Positions 1 to 6,489 of a DNA stretch of 6,617 nucleotides are shown piece after piece; within the stretch, counting starts at the first letter, position 1; the number at the start of each line of letters is the position of its first letter. Both the position numbers and the translations under genes were made by a program. The stretch comes from DASUPK01 sp033856335. Lineage in GTDB: Bacteria > Actinomycetota > Thermoleophilia > Solirubrobacterales > 70-9. The stretch is taken from assembly GCA_033856335.1 (NCBI GenBank), contig JAWVFG010000130.1, positions 1-6,617 on the forward strand. The letters run 5' to 3'. Under the pieces are notes generated by a model. It searched no databases, had not been told where the DNA came from, and was given only the letters and a program-made list of their open reading frames with translations.

Positions 1-1
1 C

Positions 2-418
2 ATGGTGGTCACCGCCTCCGGGCTCGCCGGCATGACGCTGCTGCAGCCCGACTCGGCCTACTGGCTCGGCGCCGTGTGGCTCGCCGTGGTGGGCATCGGC
101 TCGGGCATGTTCAACAGCCCGAACACGGCCGCGATGATGGGATCCGTTCCCGTCCATCGGCGGGGCATCGCCGCAGGCGTGCGCGTGATGCTGCAGAACA
201 CAGGAGCCGTCATTTCCATTGCCTTCGTGATGGCGATCGTCACCGCGGCCGTGCCGAAGGACGTGCTGTTCAAGATCTTCTCCGGCGTGGCCAGCGGACT
301 CTCGAGCGCGCAGCTGTCGCCGTTCATCGCGAACATGCACACCGCGCTGTGGGTGCTGGCGGCGACGTCGCTCGTCGGCGCGGTGGTCTCGCTGATGAGG
401 CCGAGCCACACGCGATGA
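2..418 (+). CDS. MFS drug-efflux transporter, C-terminal fragment (5' end outside window)
   Basis: This is the last 138 residues of a major facilitator superfamily transporter, most like the 14-helix DHA2 (EmrB/QacA) drug:proton antiporters. It would sit in the cytoplasmic membrane and export small toxic molecules. The reading frame is open to the left edge, so the visible ATG at base 2 is probably internal. Visible hydrophobic segments lie at about residues 1-14, 20-38, 65-84 and 111-132. Between them is a typical late-helix signature: a Gly-rich helix running into NSPN (38-41), then VPxxxRGIAAG (49-59) and a conserved LQNTG (64-68). The protein ends shortly after the last helix. The stop codon overlaps the start of the MerR gene (ATGA, 415-418), so the two are translationally coupled and the regulator probably controls the pump. 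The family assignment is good. The substrate cannot be read from this fragment. Confidence 0.88.
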   Translation: MVVTASGLAGMTLLQPDSAYWLGAVWLAVVGIGSGMFNSPNTAAMMGSVPVHRRGIAAGVRVMLQNTGAVISIAFVMAIVTAAVPKDVLFKIFSGVASGLSSAQLSPFIANMHTALWVLAATSLVGAVVSLMRPSHTR

Positions 419-894
419 GCACGACCGCTGCAGCCGCGCGCGTGTTCCGGATCGGCGAGGTCGCCGAGCGGACGGGCACGACCCCGAGGACGATCCGCTA
501 CTACGAGGAGATCGGGCTGCTGGCCACGGAGCAGCCCCGCGAGCCTGGCGCGCACCGAACCTACGGCGAGGAGGACCTCGAGCGGCTCAAGGAACTGCTG
601 CGCCTGCGCGAGCTGCTCGGCCTCTCGCTCGACGAGCTCGGGGAGCTGGCCGCCGCCGAGAGCGCCCGGGCCTCGCTGCGGCGCGAGTGGCAGGAGGGGA
701 TCGAGGACCCCGTTCGACAGCGCCAGGTCCTCGAGCAGTCCCTGGGTCACATCGAGAGCCAGCTGGAGCTGCTGCGCCACCGCCGCGACGAGATCGACAC
801 TCTCCGCAGTGATCTCGAGACCAGGCGCCGCCGGGTTCGGGACCGGCTCCGCGCGCTGCGCCGTCGCTCGGGCAGCAGCACTACGGCAAGCTGA
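415..894 (+). CDS. MerR-family transcriptional regulator
   Basis: A 159-residue DNA-binding regulator of the MerR family. The winged helix-turn-helix is at about residues 10-80, with the family hallmarks FRIGEVAERTG (11-21) and RTIRYYEEIGLL (25-36), then the HRTYxxEDLERL wing and helix. A long, highly charged segment at about 95-150 is predicted to form the antiparallel coiled coil that holds MerR dimers together. The tail after it is short, with no effector-binding domain, and there is no cysteine anywhere. A thiol-based metal sensor (MerR, CueR, ZntR, SoxR type) is therefore unlikely. ATG 415 is chosen because it gives the exact ATGA overlap with the MFS stop and places the HTH at the N-terminus. 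Inference: it senses a substrate or stress and controls the upstream efflux gene by distorting a long-spacer promoter outside the window. Its 3' end overlaps the convergent phzF-like gene by 14 bases. Confidence 0.92.
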   Translation: MSTTAAAARVFRIGEVAERTGTTPRTIRYYEEIGLLATEQPREPGAHRTYGEEDLERLKELLRLRELLGLSLDELGELAAAESARASLRREWQEGIEDPVRQRQVLEQSLGHIESQLELLRHRRDEIDTLRSDLETRRRRVRDRLRALRRRSGSSTTAS

Positions 895-1735
895 CCTCGC
901 CATCGATCACCGGGATGACGCCCCCGGCGACCCGCGGCCGCCCGCCCTCCATCTCCACCTCGAGCACGCTGGGCCGGCCCATCTCCTCGCCCTGGCAGAT
1001 CACCAGCCGCTCGCAGCCCGTGCGCTCGAAGAGGTAGGCGCCGAGCGGCCCGGCCGCCGAGCCCGTGGCGGGGTCCTCACCCATCTCGATCGTGCGGGTG
1101 AACGAGCGGGCGCGGGCCCTCCCCTGGTCTGGCTCGCACCAGGCCAGGTAGATGACGATCGAGCCGTAGGGCTCTGCCAGCTCATAGATCGCCGAGTAGT
1201 CGGGCAGCGCGCGAGCCAGCACCTCGTGCCCCGCAACCGGGGCCATCACGTGGGGAATCCCGGCGGAGACGACCTGTGGCGGCAGCTCGGGGTGCGCATC
1301 CTCGGCGTGCAGGCCGACCGCCGCCATCACCGCGTCGCGGTCGAGCTCCGGGCCGAGCTCGGCCTCGTTCTGGAGCATCGAGGCCCTCCACGCTCCGTTC
1401 TCCTTCCGGACCTCGACCGGCTGCAGCCCCGCCCCGGTCTCCTGGATGAAGCTCGCCTGGTCCATGTCGCGCCACCGGGCGACCGCGACCGCGGTTCCAA
1501 GCGACGGATGGCCCGCGAAGGGCAGCTCCTCGTGCGGGTCCCAGATCCGGTTGCGATAGTCCGCGCCCCCGGTGCCGGTCGATTGCACGAAGGTCGTCTC
1601 GGAGAGGCCGGTCTCCTTGGCGAGGGCGAGCATGGTCTCGTCGCTCACGTCGTCGGCGTCGCCGACCACGGCGAGCCCGTTGCCGGCCAGGGGCCGCTCG
1701 GCGAAGACGTCCAGCCAGGAGATCAGATGGTTCAT
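881..1735 (-). CDS. PhzF-family phenazine-biosynthesis-like isomerase/epimerase
   Basis: A 284-residue protein of the PhzF family, cytoplasmic enzymes with two diaminopimelate-epimerase-like lobes around one active site. The best-known member isomerises trans-2,3-dihydro-3-hydroxyanthranilate in phenazine synthesis. Most genomic members have unknown substrates. Visible family motifs are LDVF with AGN near the N-terminus (8-19), SETTFV (45-50) carrying the expected catalytic Glu46, PHEELPFAGHPSLGTA around residues 68-83, and GEDPATGSAAG near residue 230. The length is normal for the family. The ATG at 1735 overlaps the stop of the upstream permease (ATGA on the minus strand), which fixes the start and implies coupled translation. 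No other phenazine genes are visible, so a true phenazine role is not supported. It converges on the MerR gene with a 14-base overlap and no terminator between them. Confidence 0.9.
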   Translation of the reverse strand: MNHLISWLDVFAERPLAGNGLAVVGDADDVSDETMLALAKETGLSETTFVQSTGTGGADYRNRIWDPHEELPFAGHPSLGTAVAVARWRDMDQASFIQETGAGLQPVEVRKENGAWRASMLQNEAELGPELDRDAVMAAVGLHAEDAHPELPPQVVSAGIPHVMAPVAGHEVLARALPDYSAIYELAEPYGSIVIYLAWCEPDQGRARARSFTRTIEMGEDPATGSAAGPLGAYLFERTGCERLVICQGEEMGRPSVLEVEMEGGRPRVAGGVIPVIDGEVSLP

Positions 1736-2850
1736 TCGTGCTCGTGCTCGTGCTTGACCGCGCCCCGACGGGTGGTCAGGTAGAAAAGCGCCGCAAAGAT
1801 CGCCAGGCCCAGCAGGTTGAGCACGAGCTTGTAGTCGAGCTGCACCGAGCCGAAGATGTCCGAGCGCGACGGGCGCGTGTCTGGGACCAGGCCGACCAGG
1901 CTGAACAGCCCGTCCACGACGAGTGCGGCCAAAACGATCGTCACGAACATCAGCGCCGTGATCCGCAGGGCGAACTCCCGGCCGTAGTACTTGATGTAGG
2001 CGGCGACGATCGGCAGGACGATCAGGTCGGCGAAGATGAAGCCGACCACCCCGCCGAAGCCGATCCCGCCCGACCAGAGCACGGCGGCAAGCGGGGCGTT
2101 GCCGATCGAGCAGACGAAGCTGAGCACGGCGATGATCGGGCCGGCGATCACGTTCTCGAGCGTCCTCAGGAAGGGGGGCGCATCCGTAATGAAGAGGGCG
2201 TTGAAGAAGTCGTTGCCGAGCAGGCCGATGAAGCCGGCGAGGAAGAAGCCGATGGTGATCTCCTTCCAGAGCATCGTCCAGTCGCCACGGAAGTTGTGGG
2301 CGACGTCCGACCAGGCGCCAGAGGAAGTGAGTCGCTCGCGCCAGCTCATCGCCTCCCCGACGGCGTGGTGCACGTGGCCGGCCTGCGCCTGCTGGGCGTG
2401 CTTTCGCGCCTGCACCTCCAGCTTGGGCGAGACGAATGCCCGCAGCATGATCGACATCAGGACGATCAGGACGATCCCCCCGACGAACTCGGCGAGGGTG
2501 AACTGCCATCCGATCAGGATCCAGATGACGAGCCCGAGCTCCCAGACGAGGTTGGTCGAGGCGAATTGGAAGGCGAGGGTGGTGGCCGCGGAGGCGCCCT
2601 TCTGGAACAGCGACTTGGCGATGGCGATCGCCGCGTAGGAGCAGGAGGAGGAAGCGGCTCCGAGGCCAGTCGCCCTGGCGAGCGGCTTGAAGCCACTGCC
2701 CGAGAGCGCCGACTGGATCCGCTCGCGCGGAACCCAGGCCTGGACGATCGCCGAGATCGCAAAGCCGAGCACCAGCGCCCACCAGACCTCATAGGCCATC
2801 AGGAAGGACTGCTTGAAGCCCTCGCCGATCGTCGAGATCACATCCGCCAC
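1732..2850 (-). CDS. COG0701-type permease (ArsP/DUF318-like) with His-rich loop and tail
   Basis: An integral membrane protein of about 372 residues, resembling the predicted permeases of COG0701 (ArsP/YraQ-like). These are thought to move metal(loid)s or organo-metalloids across the cytoplasmic membrane, though few are tested. It has roughly eight hydrophobic helices in two halves. Each half carries a similar small-residue motif with one Cys: ASSSCSYAA at 66-74 and LSFVCSIGNAPLAAVLW at 243-259. Classic ArsP-like members have a CxC-type motif here; this one has a single Cys. The cytosolic linker between the halves contains clustered histidines (about 151-162), and the protein ends in KHEHEHE (366-372). 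Both could bind a soft or transition metal. The start is uncertain: GTG 2850 is favoured, GTG 2841 is the alternative, and no ATG fits. Neither has a good ribosome-binding site. The stop overlaps phzF. The fold is confident; the substrate is unknown. Confidence 0.82.
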   Translation of the reverse strand: MADVISTIGEGFKQSFLMAYEVWWALVLGFAISAIVQAWVPRERIQSALSGSGFKPLARATGLGAASSSCSYAAIAIAKSLFQKGASAATTLAFQFASTNLVWELGLVIWILIGWQFTLAEFVGGIVLIVLMSIMLRAFVSPKLEVQARKHAQQAQAGHVHHAVGEAMSWRERLTSSGAWSDVAHNFRGDWTMLWKEITIGFFLAGFIGLLGNDFFNALFITDAPPFLRTLENVIAGPIIAVLSFVCSIGNAPLAAVLWSGGIGFGGVVGFIFADLIVLPIVAAYIKYYGREFALRITALMFVTIVLAALVVDGLFSLVGLVPDTRPSRSDIFGSVQLDYKLVLNLLGLAIFAALFYLTTRRGAVKHEHEHE

Positions 2851-2994
2851 GGCTTGACCATATGTGCGCAGTACGTAATCAGCCGTAGACCTTCTCCGGG
2901 GGAACCCACCATCCAGGCGTGCGACGGGGCATCGCGGCCGTACGCAAACGTCCAGATTGCTGGCTGGTCCGGCGTTTCGGCCGATGGCTAGGGC
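2851..2994. other. Divergent intergenic region between permease and GGDEF/HD-GYP genes
   Basis: This 144-base stretch separates the leftward permease operon from the rightward c-di-GMP gene pair, so it should hold promoters for both. It is somewhat less GC-rich near 2855-2885, where the short palindromes TGCGCA (2865-2870) and TACGTA (2872-2877) lie side by side. No long operator-like dyad, riboswitch or clear -35/-10 pair was found for the rightward genes. An in-frame TAG at 2989-2991 limits how far upstream the rightward gene can begin. Confidence 0.5.
2857..2862 (-). promoter_or_regulatory. Possible -10 box of a leaderless permease promoter
   Basis: On the minus strand TATGGT fits the actinobacterial TANNNT -10 pattern. 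It ends six bases before GTG 2850, where a transcript would be expected to start. This would make the permease mRNA leaderless, which matches the lack of a Shine-Dalgarno sequence at that GTG. No convincing -35 hexamer is visible. A purine-rich GGAGAAGG lies at 2890-2897 on the same strand but has no in-frame start codon at a usable distance. This is a weak, single-motif call. Confidence 0.25.
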
Positions 2995-4290
2995 ATGGAA
3001 GCCCACACCCTGGGCGTTGAGTCCGCAAGGAACCAACCGCCGACGCGGTGGGACGCCCGACCGTCCGCCCGCGCCCGCCGCGCCTGGAGGCGCGTCAGAG
3101 AATTCGAGCGCGAGTGGTCGGTGGCCGGCCCGACCGTCTTCGGCCTGATCGCGGCTGCGCTGATCATCTACAACCACGTTCAGGATCGGGTCACCGATCT
3201 CGCCTTCTGGCTCGGCCTGGCGCTGATCGCAAGCGTCTTCAGCTGGATGATCCAGAACAATCACCGCCGGGCCCGCATTGACGCCATGACCGGGCTGGCG
3301 AACCGGCTACGGCTTCAGGCTGACCTCCGCCAGCTGCTGGCGTCGTCTGCCGAGCTACACACCTTGGTCCTGCTGGAGCTCGAGGGCGTCGCGGCCCACC
3401 GCGACCTCCTCGGTTTCGAGGCGGGCGACGACCTGGTTCGGAGCTTTTCGCGCGAGTTGGCTGGCCTCGTGGACCGCCTCGGCGGGACCGCATACCGCGT
3501 CGACGGAGCTCAGTTCTGCGCGCTTGTGCCGGGCGGCCGGCGCGGCCCGGATGAGATCGTGATGGCGATCTCCGAATCCGCCACCAACATCGAAGACGAG
3601 ACGATCGGGCAGGCCCACGGAGTCGTGGCGCTGCCCGAGGACACCGTGGATCCAGACCTCGCCTTGCAGATCGCCGGCCAGAGGCTTGCCGCCGACAAAC
3701 GCCGCCAGCGGCGCTCGGCGAAGCACCAGGCACACGATGCGCTGACGGCGGTCCTCAACGCCCGCCACCCCGAGATGAGCACGCACGTCCGCGCCGTTGC
3801 GTTCCGCGCGATCGCGGTCGGCAGGCTGCTCGGCCTGGGCCGCGAGCAGCTCGACGACGTCGTCTTCGCCGCCCGGCTGCAGCACGTCGGGATGCTGGCC
3901 GTGGCTGATGCGGCCCTCGAGAGACAGGCCAATCTCAGCGCGGGCGAGTCCAAGGTGATCCGCGGACTCCCGGCCGTGGGCGCGTCGATCATCGCCTCGG
4001 CCCCTGCGCTGGCGCCAGTCGCGACTCTCGTCCGGTCGAGCTACGAGAACTACGACGGCACCGGATACCCGGACGGCCTCGCAGGGGAGAGGATTCCGCT
4101 CGGGTCGCGCATCATGGCCGTCTGCGTAGCCTTCACCGTGTTGACCTCAGAGCGGGCCGATCGGCGCACGCGCACTCCGGAAGAGGCACTGGCTGAGCTG
4201 CGCCGCTGCGCAGGCGCCGAGTTCGATCCGCGGGTCGTCGAGGCGCTCGCCGAGGACATGGCTGACGACCTTCCTCAGCCGCGACCGTAG
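2995..4290 (+). CDS. Membrane-anchored degenerate GGDEF + degenerate HD-GYP protein (probable c-di-GMP pseudo-enzyme)
   Basis: A 431-residue paralogue of the next gene that appears inactive in both catalytic domains. A basic N-terminus (about 1-40) precedes two membrane helices (about 42-60 and 68-86) with almost no extracytoplasmic loop, so there is no sensor domain. The GGDEF-like domain (about 92-240) keeps DAMTGLANR (96-104), but the signature GGDEF is DGAQF (170-174). The upstream metal/GTP segment has E-L-E-G-V where active enzymes have D-x-N/D-x-F, and the N of FKxxND is lost. The HD-GYP-like domain (about 250-425) has Q296-H297 for the HD pair, Met for the following Lys, Leu for the next His, SYE (349-351) for HHE, and V378/T381 for both late Asp. 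The GYP triad (357-359) and E260/H264 remain. ATG 2995 follows an in-frame stop; its ribosome-binding site is weak. It probably shares a transcript with the next gene. Likely role: ligand receptor or partner subunit (inference). Confidence 0.88.
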   Translation: MEAHTLGVESARNQPPTRWDARPSARARRAWRRVREFEREWSVAGPTVFGLIAAALIIYNHVQDRVTDLAFWLGLALIASVFSWMIQNNHRRARIDAMTGLANRLRLQADLRQLLASSAELHTLVLLELEGVAAHRDLLGFEAGDDLVRSFSRELAGLVDRLGGTAYRVDGAQFCALVPGGRRGPDEIVMAISESATNIEDETIGQAHGVVALPEDTVDPDLALQIAGQRLAADKRRQRRSAKHQAHDALTAVLNARHPEMSTHVRAVAFRAIAVGRLLGLGREQLDDVVFAARLQHVGMLAVADAALERQANLSAGESKVIRGLPAVGASIIASAPALAPVATLVRSSYENYDGTGYPDGLAGERIPLGSRIMAVCVAFTVLTSERADRRTRTPEEALAELRRCAGAEFDPRVVEALAEDMADDLPQPRP

Positions 4291-4353
4291 TTAGTACTCG
4301 CCCGGGCACGGCCTTTCCGCTTGCAACGCCTGGTCGCAGGTCGATGGTCTCGT

Positions 4354-6426
4354 ATGCCCTCGAGAACCAGGGAGCGCATCACACGCCTGAAAGTGCCGAT
4401 CGCCGCGGCGCTGCTGGCAGTGGTACTGCTCTCACTCGCGATCGCGATGACGGTTTCCGCCTACCGGCAGCACCGCCACGACGCCGAGGTCACCCTCCGC
4501 CAGCAGGCCGCCTCCCAGGCTCAGACGCTTGACGGCTACTTCGCTCGCGGCCGTTCATTGACCAAGCTGCTCTCGCAGAACACCGCCTTCCGCGCGTTCT
4601 ACGAGGAGCCCGGCACGAGGAACCAGAAGATCCAGAGCAACAATCGCGCGCTGAGGGCCGTGAAGGGATCCCTGTCCTATCTCGAGCGGCTCTACCCCCG
4701 CAGCGTCGGGGAGGCCTGTTTCATCGACATGAGCGGCTCGGAGAATGCGCGGTCTGTGCGCGGGGTCATCGCGCCTAACAGCAATCTCTCCAGCACCGAG
4801 ACGCGAACGTCATTTTTTGCGCCGACCTTCGCGCACAGGCCCGGCCAGGTCTACCAGGCAAGTCCCTATGTCTCCCCCGACACCGGAGAGTGGGTGGTCT
4901 CGAACTCCACGCAGGTCAAGATTCCCGGGAGGACCGGGCGGGCGATAGTTCACTTCGAGGTCACGATCGAGAGTCTGCGACGCGACGCGGCGAAGACCGC
5001 CGGCAGCCACGAGATCGCTGTGGTCGACGCGAAGACCGGACGTACGGTCTTCGACACCGACCACCCCCAGCCAGCCGGCCCGGCTCAGCCGCTCGGGCCA
5101 CCCGACCCGACCCACTTCTTCGCCTTCGCCACCGGCGCCACCCCACACGTCGGAACGGTGGACGGGCACCTCGCCGCCGTCGAGTCAGTCCGCTCCAACC
5201 CCACCAATGCCAACCACTGGGTGGTCGTCGCGGCGTCGAAGTCGCCGGCACCGACCTGGCTCGGCAGCCTCGGCCTGGCCGAGGTCGGCGTCATCGGATG
5301 GGTGGTCGCGCTCCTCGGCCTGGCCATCTTCAGCGTCGGCTCCTCCCAGCGGGTGCTGCGCAAGGCCGCAGACGAGGACCCACTCACCAGCCTCGGCAAC
5401 CGCCGCAAGCTGACCCGCGAGCTCCAGGCACGGCTCGCTTCCGTCACCGACGAGAATCCACTGCGCCTCGCGATCTTCGATCTCAACGGATTCAAGGACT
5501 ACAACGACACCTTCGGGCACCCGGCCGGCGATGCCCTGCTGGTGCGCCTTGCCCATGCGCTCGAGGCGGCCCTGTCGGGCATCGGCGACGCCTACCGGGT
5601 CGGCGGTGACGAATTCTGCGTCCTTGCCCGCGACGCCGACCACGATGCCCTGGCCGGCCGCGCCGAGGAAGCCCTCACCGAGCGAGGCGAGGCCTTTTCG
5701 ATCACTGCCTCCTGCGGCTGGGTCGAGCTGCCCGGCGACACATCCGACCCCGACGAGGCCCTTCGGCTTGCCGATCAGCGGATGTATGCGAGCAAGGCGA
5801 ATGGCCGCATCTCTGCCGGAAGCCAGTCGACCGACGTCCTGGTCCAGGTACTGGCCGAGCGCCATCCCGAAATCGGCATCCACGTCGATACCGTGACCGA
5901 GCTGTCGACGCAGGTGGCCGCGCAGCTCGGCCTCCCCGAAGAAGAGCGGACTGCGATCCGCCAGGCGGCCTCACTTCACGACATAGGCAAGGTTGCGATC
6001 CCCGACTCGGTGCTCAACAAGCCCGGCCCGCTCGACGAGGAGGAATGGGCGTTCATCCGCCAGCACACCCTGATCGGCGAGAGCATCCTCGAGGTCGCCC
6101 CGGCGCTCAAGGTGACGAGCCAGCTGGTGCGCTCCTGCCACGAGAGCTTCGATGGCGCCGGCTACCCGGACCAACTCGCCGGCGAGGACATCCCGCTCGG
6201 CTCACGGGTGATCGCAGTCTGCGACGCCTTCGACGCGATGGTCAGCGAGCGCCCCTACGCGGGCTCGCAGTCGAGTGCCAAGGCGCTCGCCGAGATCCGC
6301 CGCTGCGCGGGCACGCAGTTCGACCCCGGCGTAGTCGAAGCCTTCGCCCTGGTTCTGGCGGCCAAGAGCAACGGCCACAAGCCGAGCCCTCAGTCGTACA
6401 AAGTGAAAGCCGCGAGCACCACGTAG
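4354..6426 (+). CDS. Sensor GGDEF-HD-GYP protein: diguanylate cyclase / c-di-GMP phosphodiesterase
   Basis: About 690 residues: a membrane helix (14-36), an extracytoplasmic sensor (about 37-304) and a second helix (about 305-329), then GGDEF (about 338-500) and HD-GYP (about 505-675) domains in the cytoplasm. The sensor looks like a double Cache ligand-binding domain; YQASPY (167-172) followed by a TGEWVVSNST stretch is the typical Cache motif. The GGDEF domain is intact: DPLT (342-345), D376 in FDLNGFKDYND, and GGDEF (417-421). No RxxD inhibitory site is present (408-411 read SGIG). The HD-GYP domain has E506, H510, H542-D543 with IGK, H571, C595-H596-E597, GYP (603-605), D624 and D627, so most metal ligands are present. 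It can plausibly both make c-di-GMP from GTP and hydrolyse it. ATG 4354 is preferred; an in-frame TTG at 4321 would add 11 residues. No strong Shine-Dalgarno supports either. It lies 63 bases after its degenerate paralogue and ends at a hairpin terminator. Confidence 0.93.
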   Translation: MPSRTRERITRLKVPIAAALLAVVLLSLAIAMTVSAYRQHRHDAEVTLRQQAASQAQTLDGYFARGRSLTKLLSQNTAFRAFYEEPGTRNQKIQSNNRALRAVKGSLSYLERLYPRSVGEACFIDMSGSENARSVRGVIAPNSNLSSTETRTSFFAPTFAHRPGQVYQASPYVSPDTGEWVVSNSTQVKIPGRTGRAIVHFEVTIESLRRDAAKTAGSHEIAVVDAKTGRTVFDTDHPQPAGPAQPLGPPDPTHFFAFATGATPHVGTVDGHLAAVESVRSNPTNANHWVVVAASKSPAPTWLGSLGLAEVGVIGWVVALLGLAIFSVGSSQRVLRKAADEDPLTSLGNRRKLTRELQARLASVTDENPLRLAIFDLNGFKDYNDTFGHPAGDALLVRLAHALEAALSGIGDAYRVGGDEFCVLARDADHDALAGRAEEALTERGEAFSITASCGWVELPGDTSDPDEALRLADQRMYASKANGRISAGSQSTDVLVQVLAERHPEIGIHVDTVTELSTQVAAQLGLPEEERTAIRQAASLHDIGKVAIPDSVLNKPGPLDEEEWAFIRQHTLIGESILEVAPALKVTSQLVRSCHESFDGAGYPDQLAGEDIPLGSRVIAVCDAFDAMVSERPYAGSQSSAKALAEIRRCAGTQFDPGVVEAFALVLAAKSNGHKPSPQSYKVKAASTT

Positions 6427-6436
6427 CGAGGTAGGA

Positions 6437-6462
6437 GAACGGCCCGCCGAGGCGGGCCGTTC
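6437..6462 (+). terminator. GC-rich hairpin terminator after the GGDEF-HD-GYP gene
   Basis: A perfect 12-base inverted repeat, GAACGGCCCGCC then GGCGGGCCGTTC, directly abutting so that the practical loop is CGAG. It begins 10 bases after the stop codon. There is no T-run after the stem (only TTCC), as is common for terminators in high-GC actinobacteria. The stem is symmetric, so it could also end transcription from the minus strand. Confidence 0.75.
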
Positions 6463-6471
6463 CAGGTTGAA

Positions 6472-6488
6472 ACGGGATCGAATCCCGT
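6472..6488. repeat. Perfect 7-bp palindrome ACGGGAT-CGA-ATCCCGT
   Basis: Two 7-base arms with a 3-base spacer form a short, perfect inverted repeat 9 bases after the terminator hairpin. Read on the plus strand as a 5-bp stem with a 7-base loop (ATCGAAT) it resembles a tRNA T-arm, apart from A instead of T at the first loop base. No acceptor strand or CCA follows at the right distance, so a tRNA 3' end is not supported. It may be an operator or a second RNA hairpin. Confidence 0.5.
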
Positions 6489-6489
6489 G

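Noticed and set aside
881..2782. A single long minus-strand reading frame extending the phzF gene far upstream.
   Set aside because: Its first 349 residues are Arg/Pro-rich, low-complexity sequence read in the wrong frame through the permease gene. The PhzF fold begins exactly at the ATG overlapping the permease stop.
1738..2991. Long open plus-strand frame opposite the permease.
   Set aside because: Its translation is dominated by Asp, Glu, Arg and Gln, as expected of antisense to a GC-rich membrane protein gene, with no recognisable domain.
2851..3264. N-terminal extension of the permease to an upstream start near 3264.
   Set aside because: The extra residues look like non-protein sequence and would run through the divergent promoter region and into the start of the opposite-strand gene.
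4291..4353. Separate promoter or terminator between the two GGDEF/HD-GYP genes.
   Set aside because: No hairpin or -10/-35 pair stands out in these 63 bases. Co-transcription is the simpler reading.
4811..4817. T-run inside the GGDEF-HD-GYP gene as a slippery or frameshift site.
   Set aside because: It encodes Phe-Phe in a frame that is open and domain-consistent on both sides, so there is no need for a shift; no stimulatory structure was seen.
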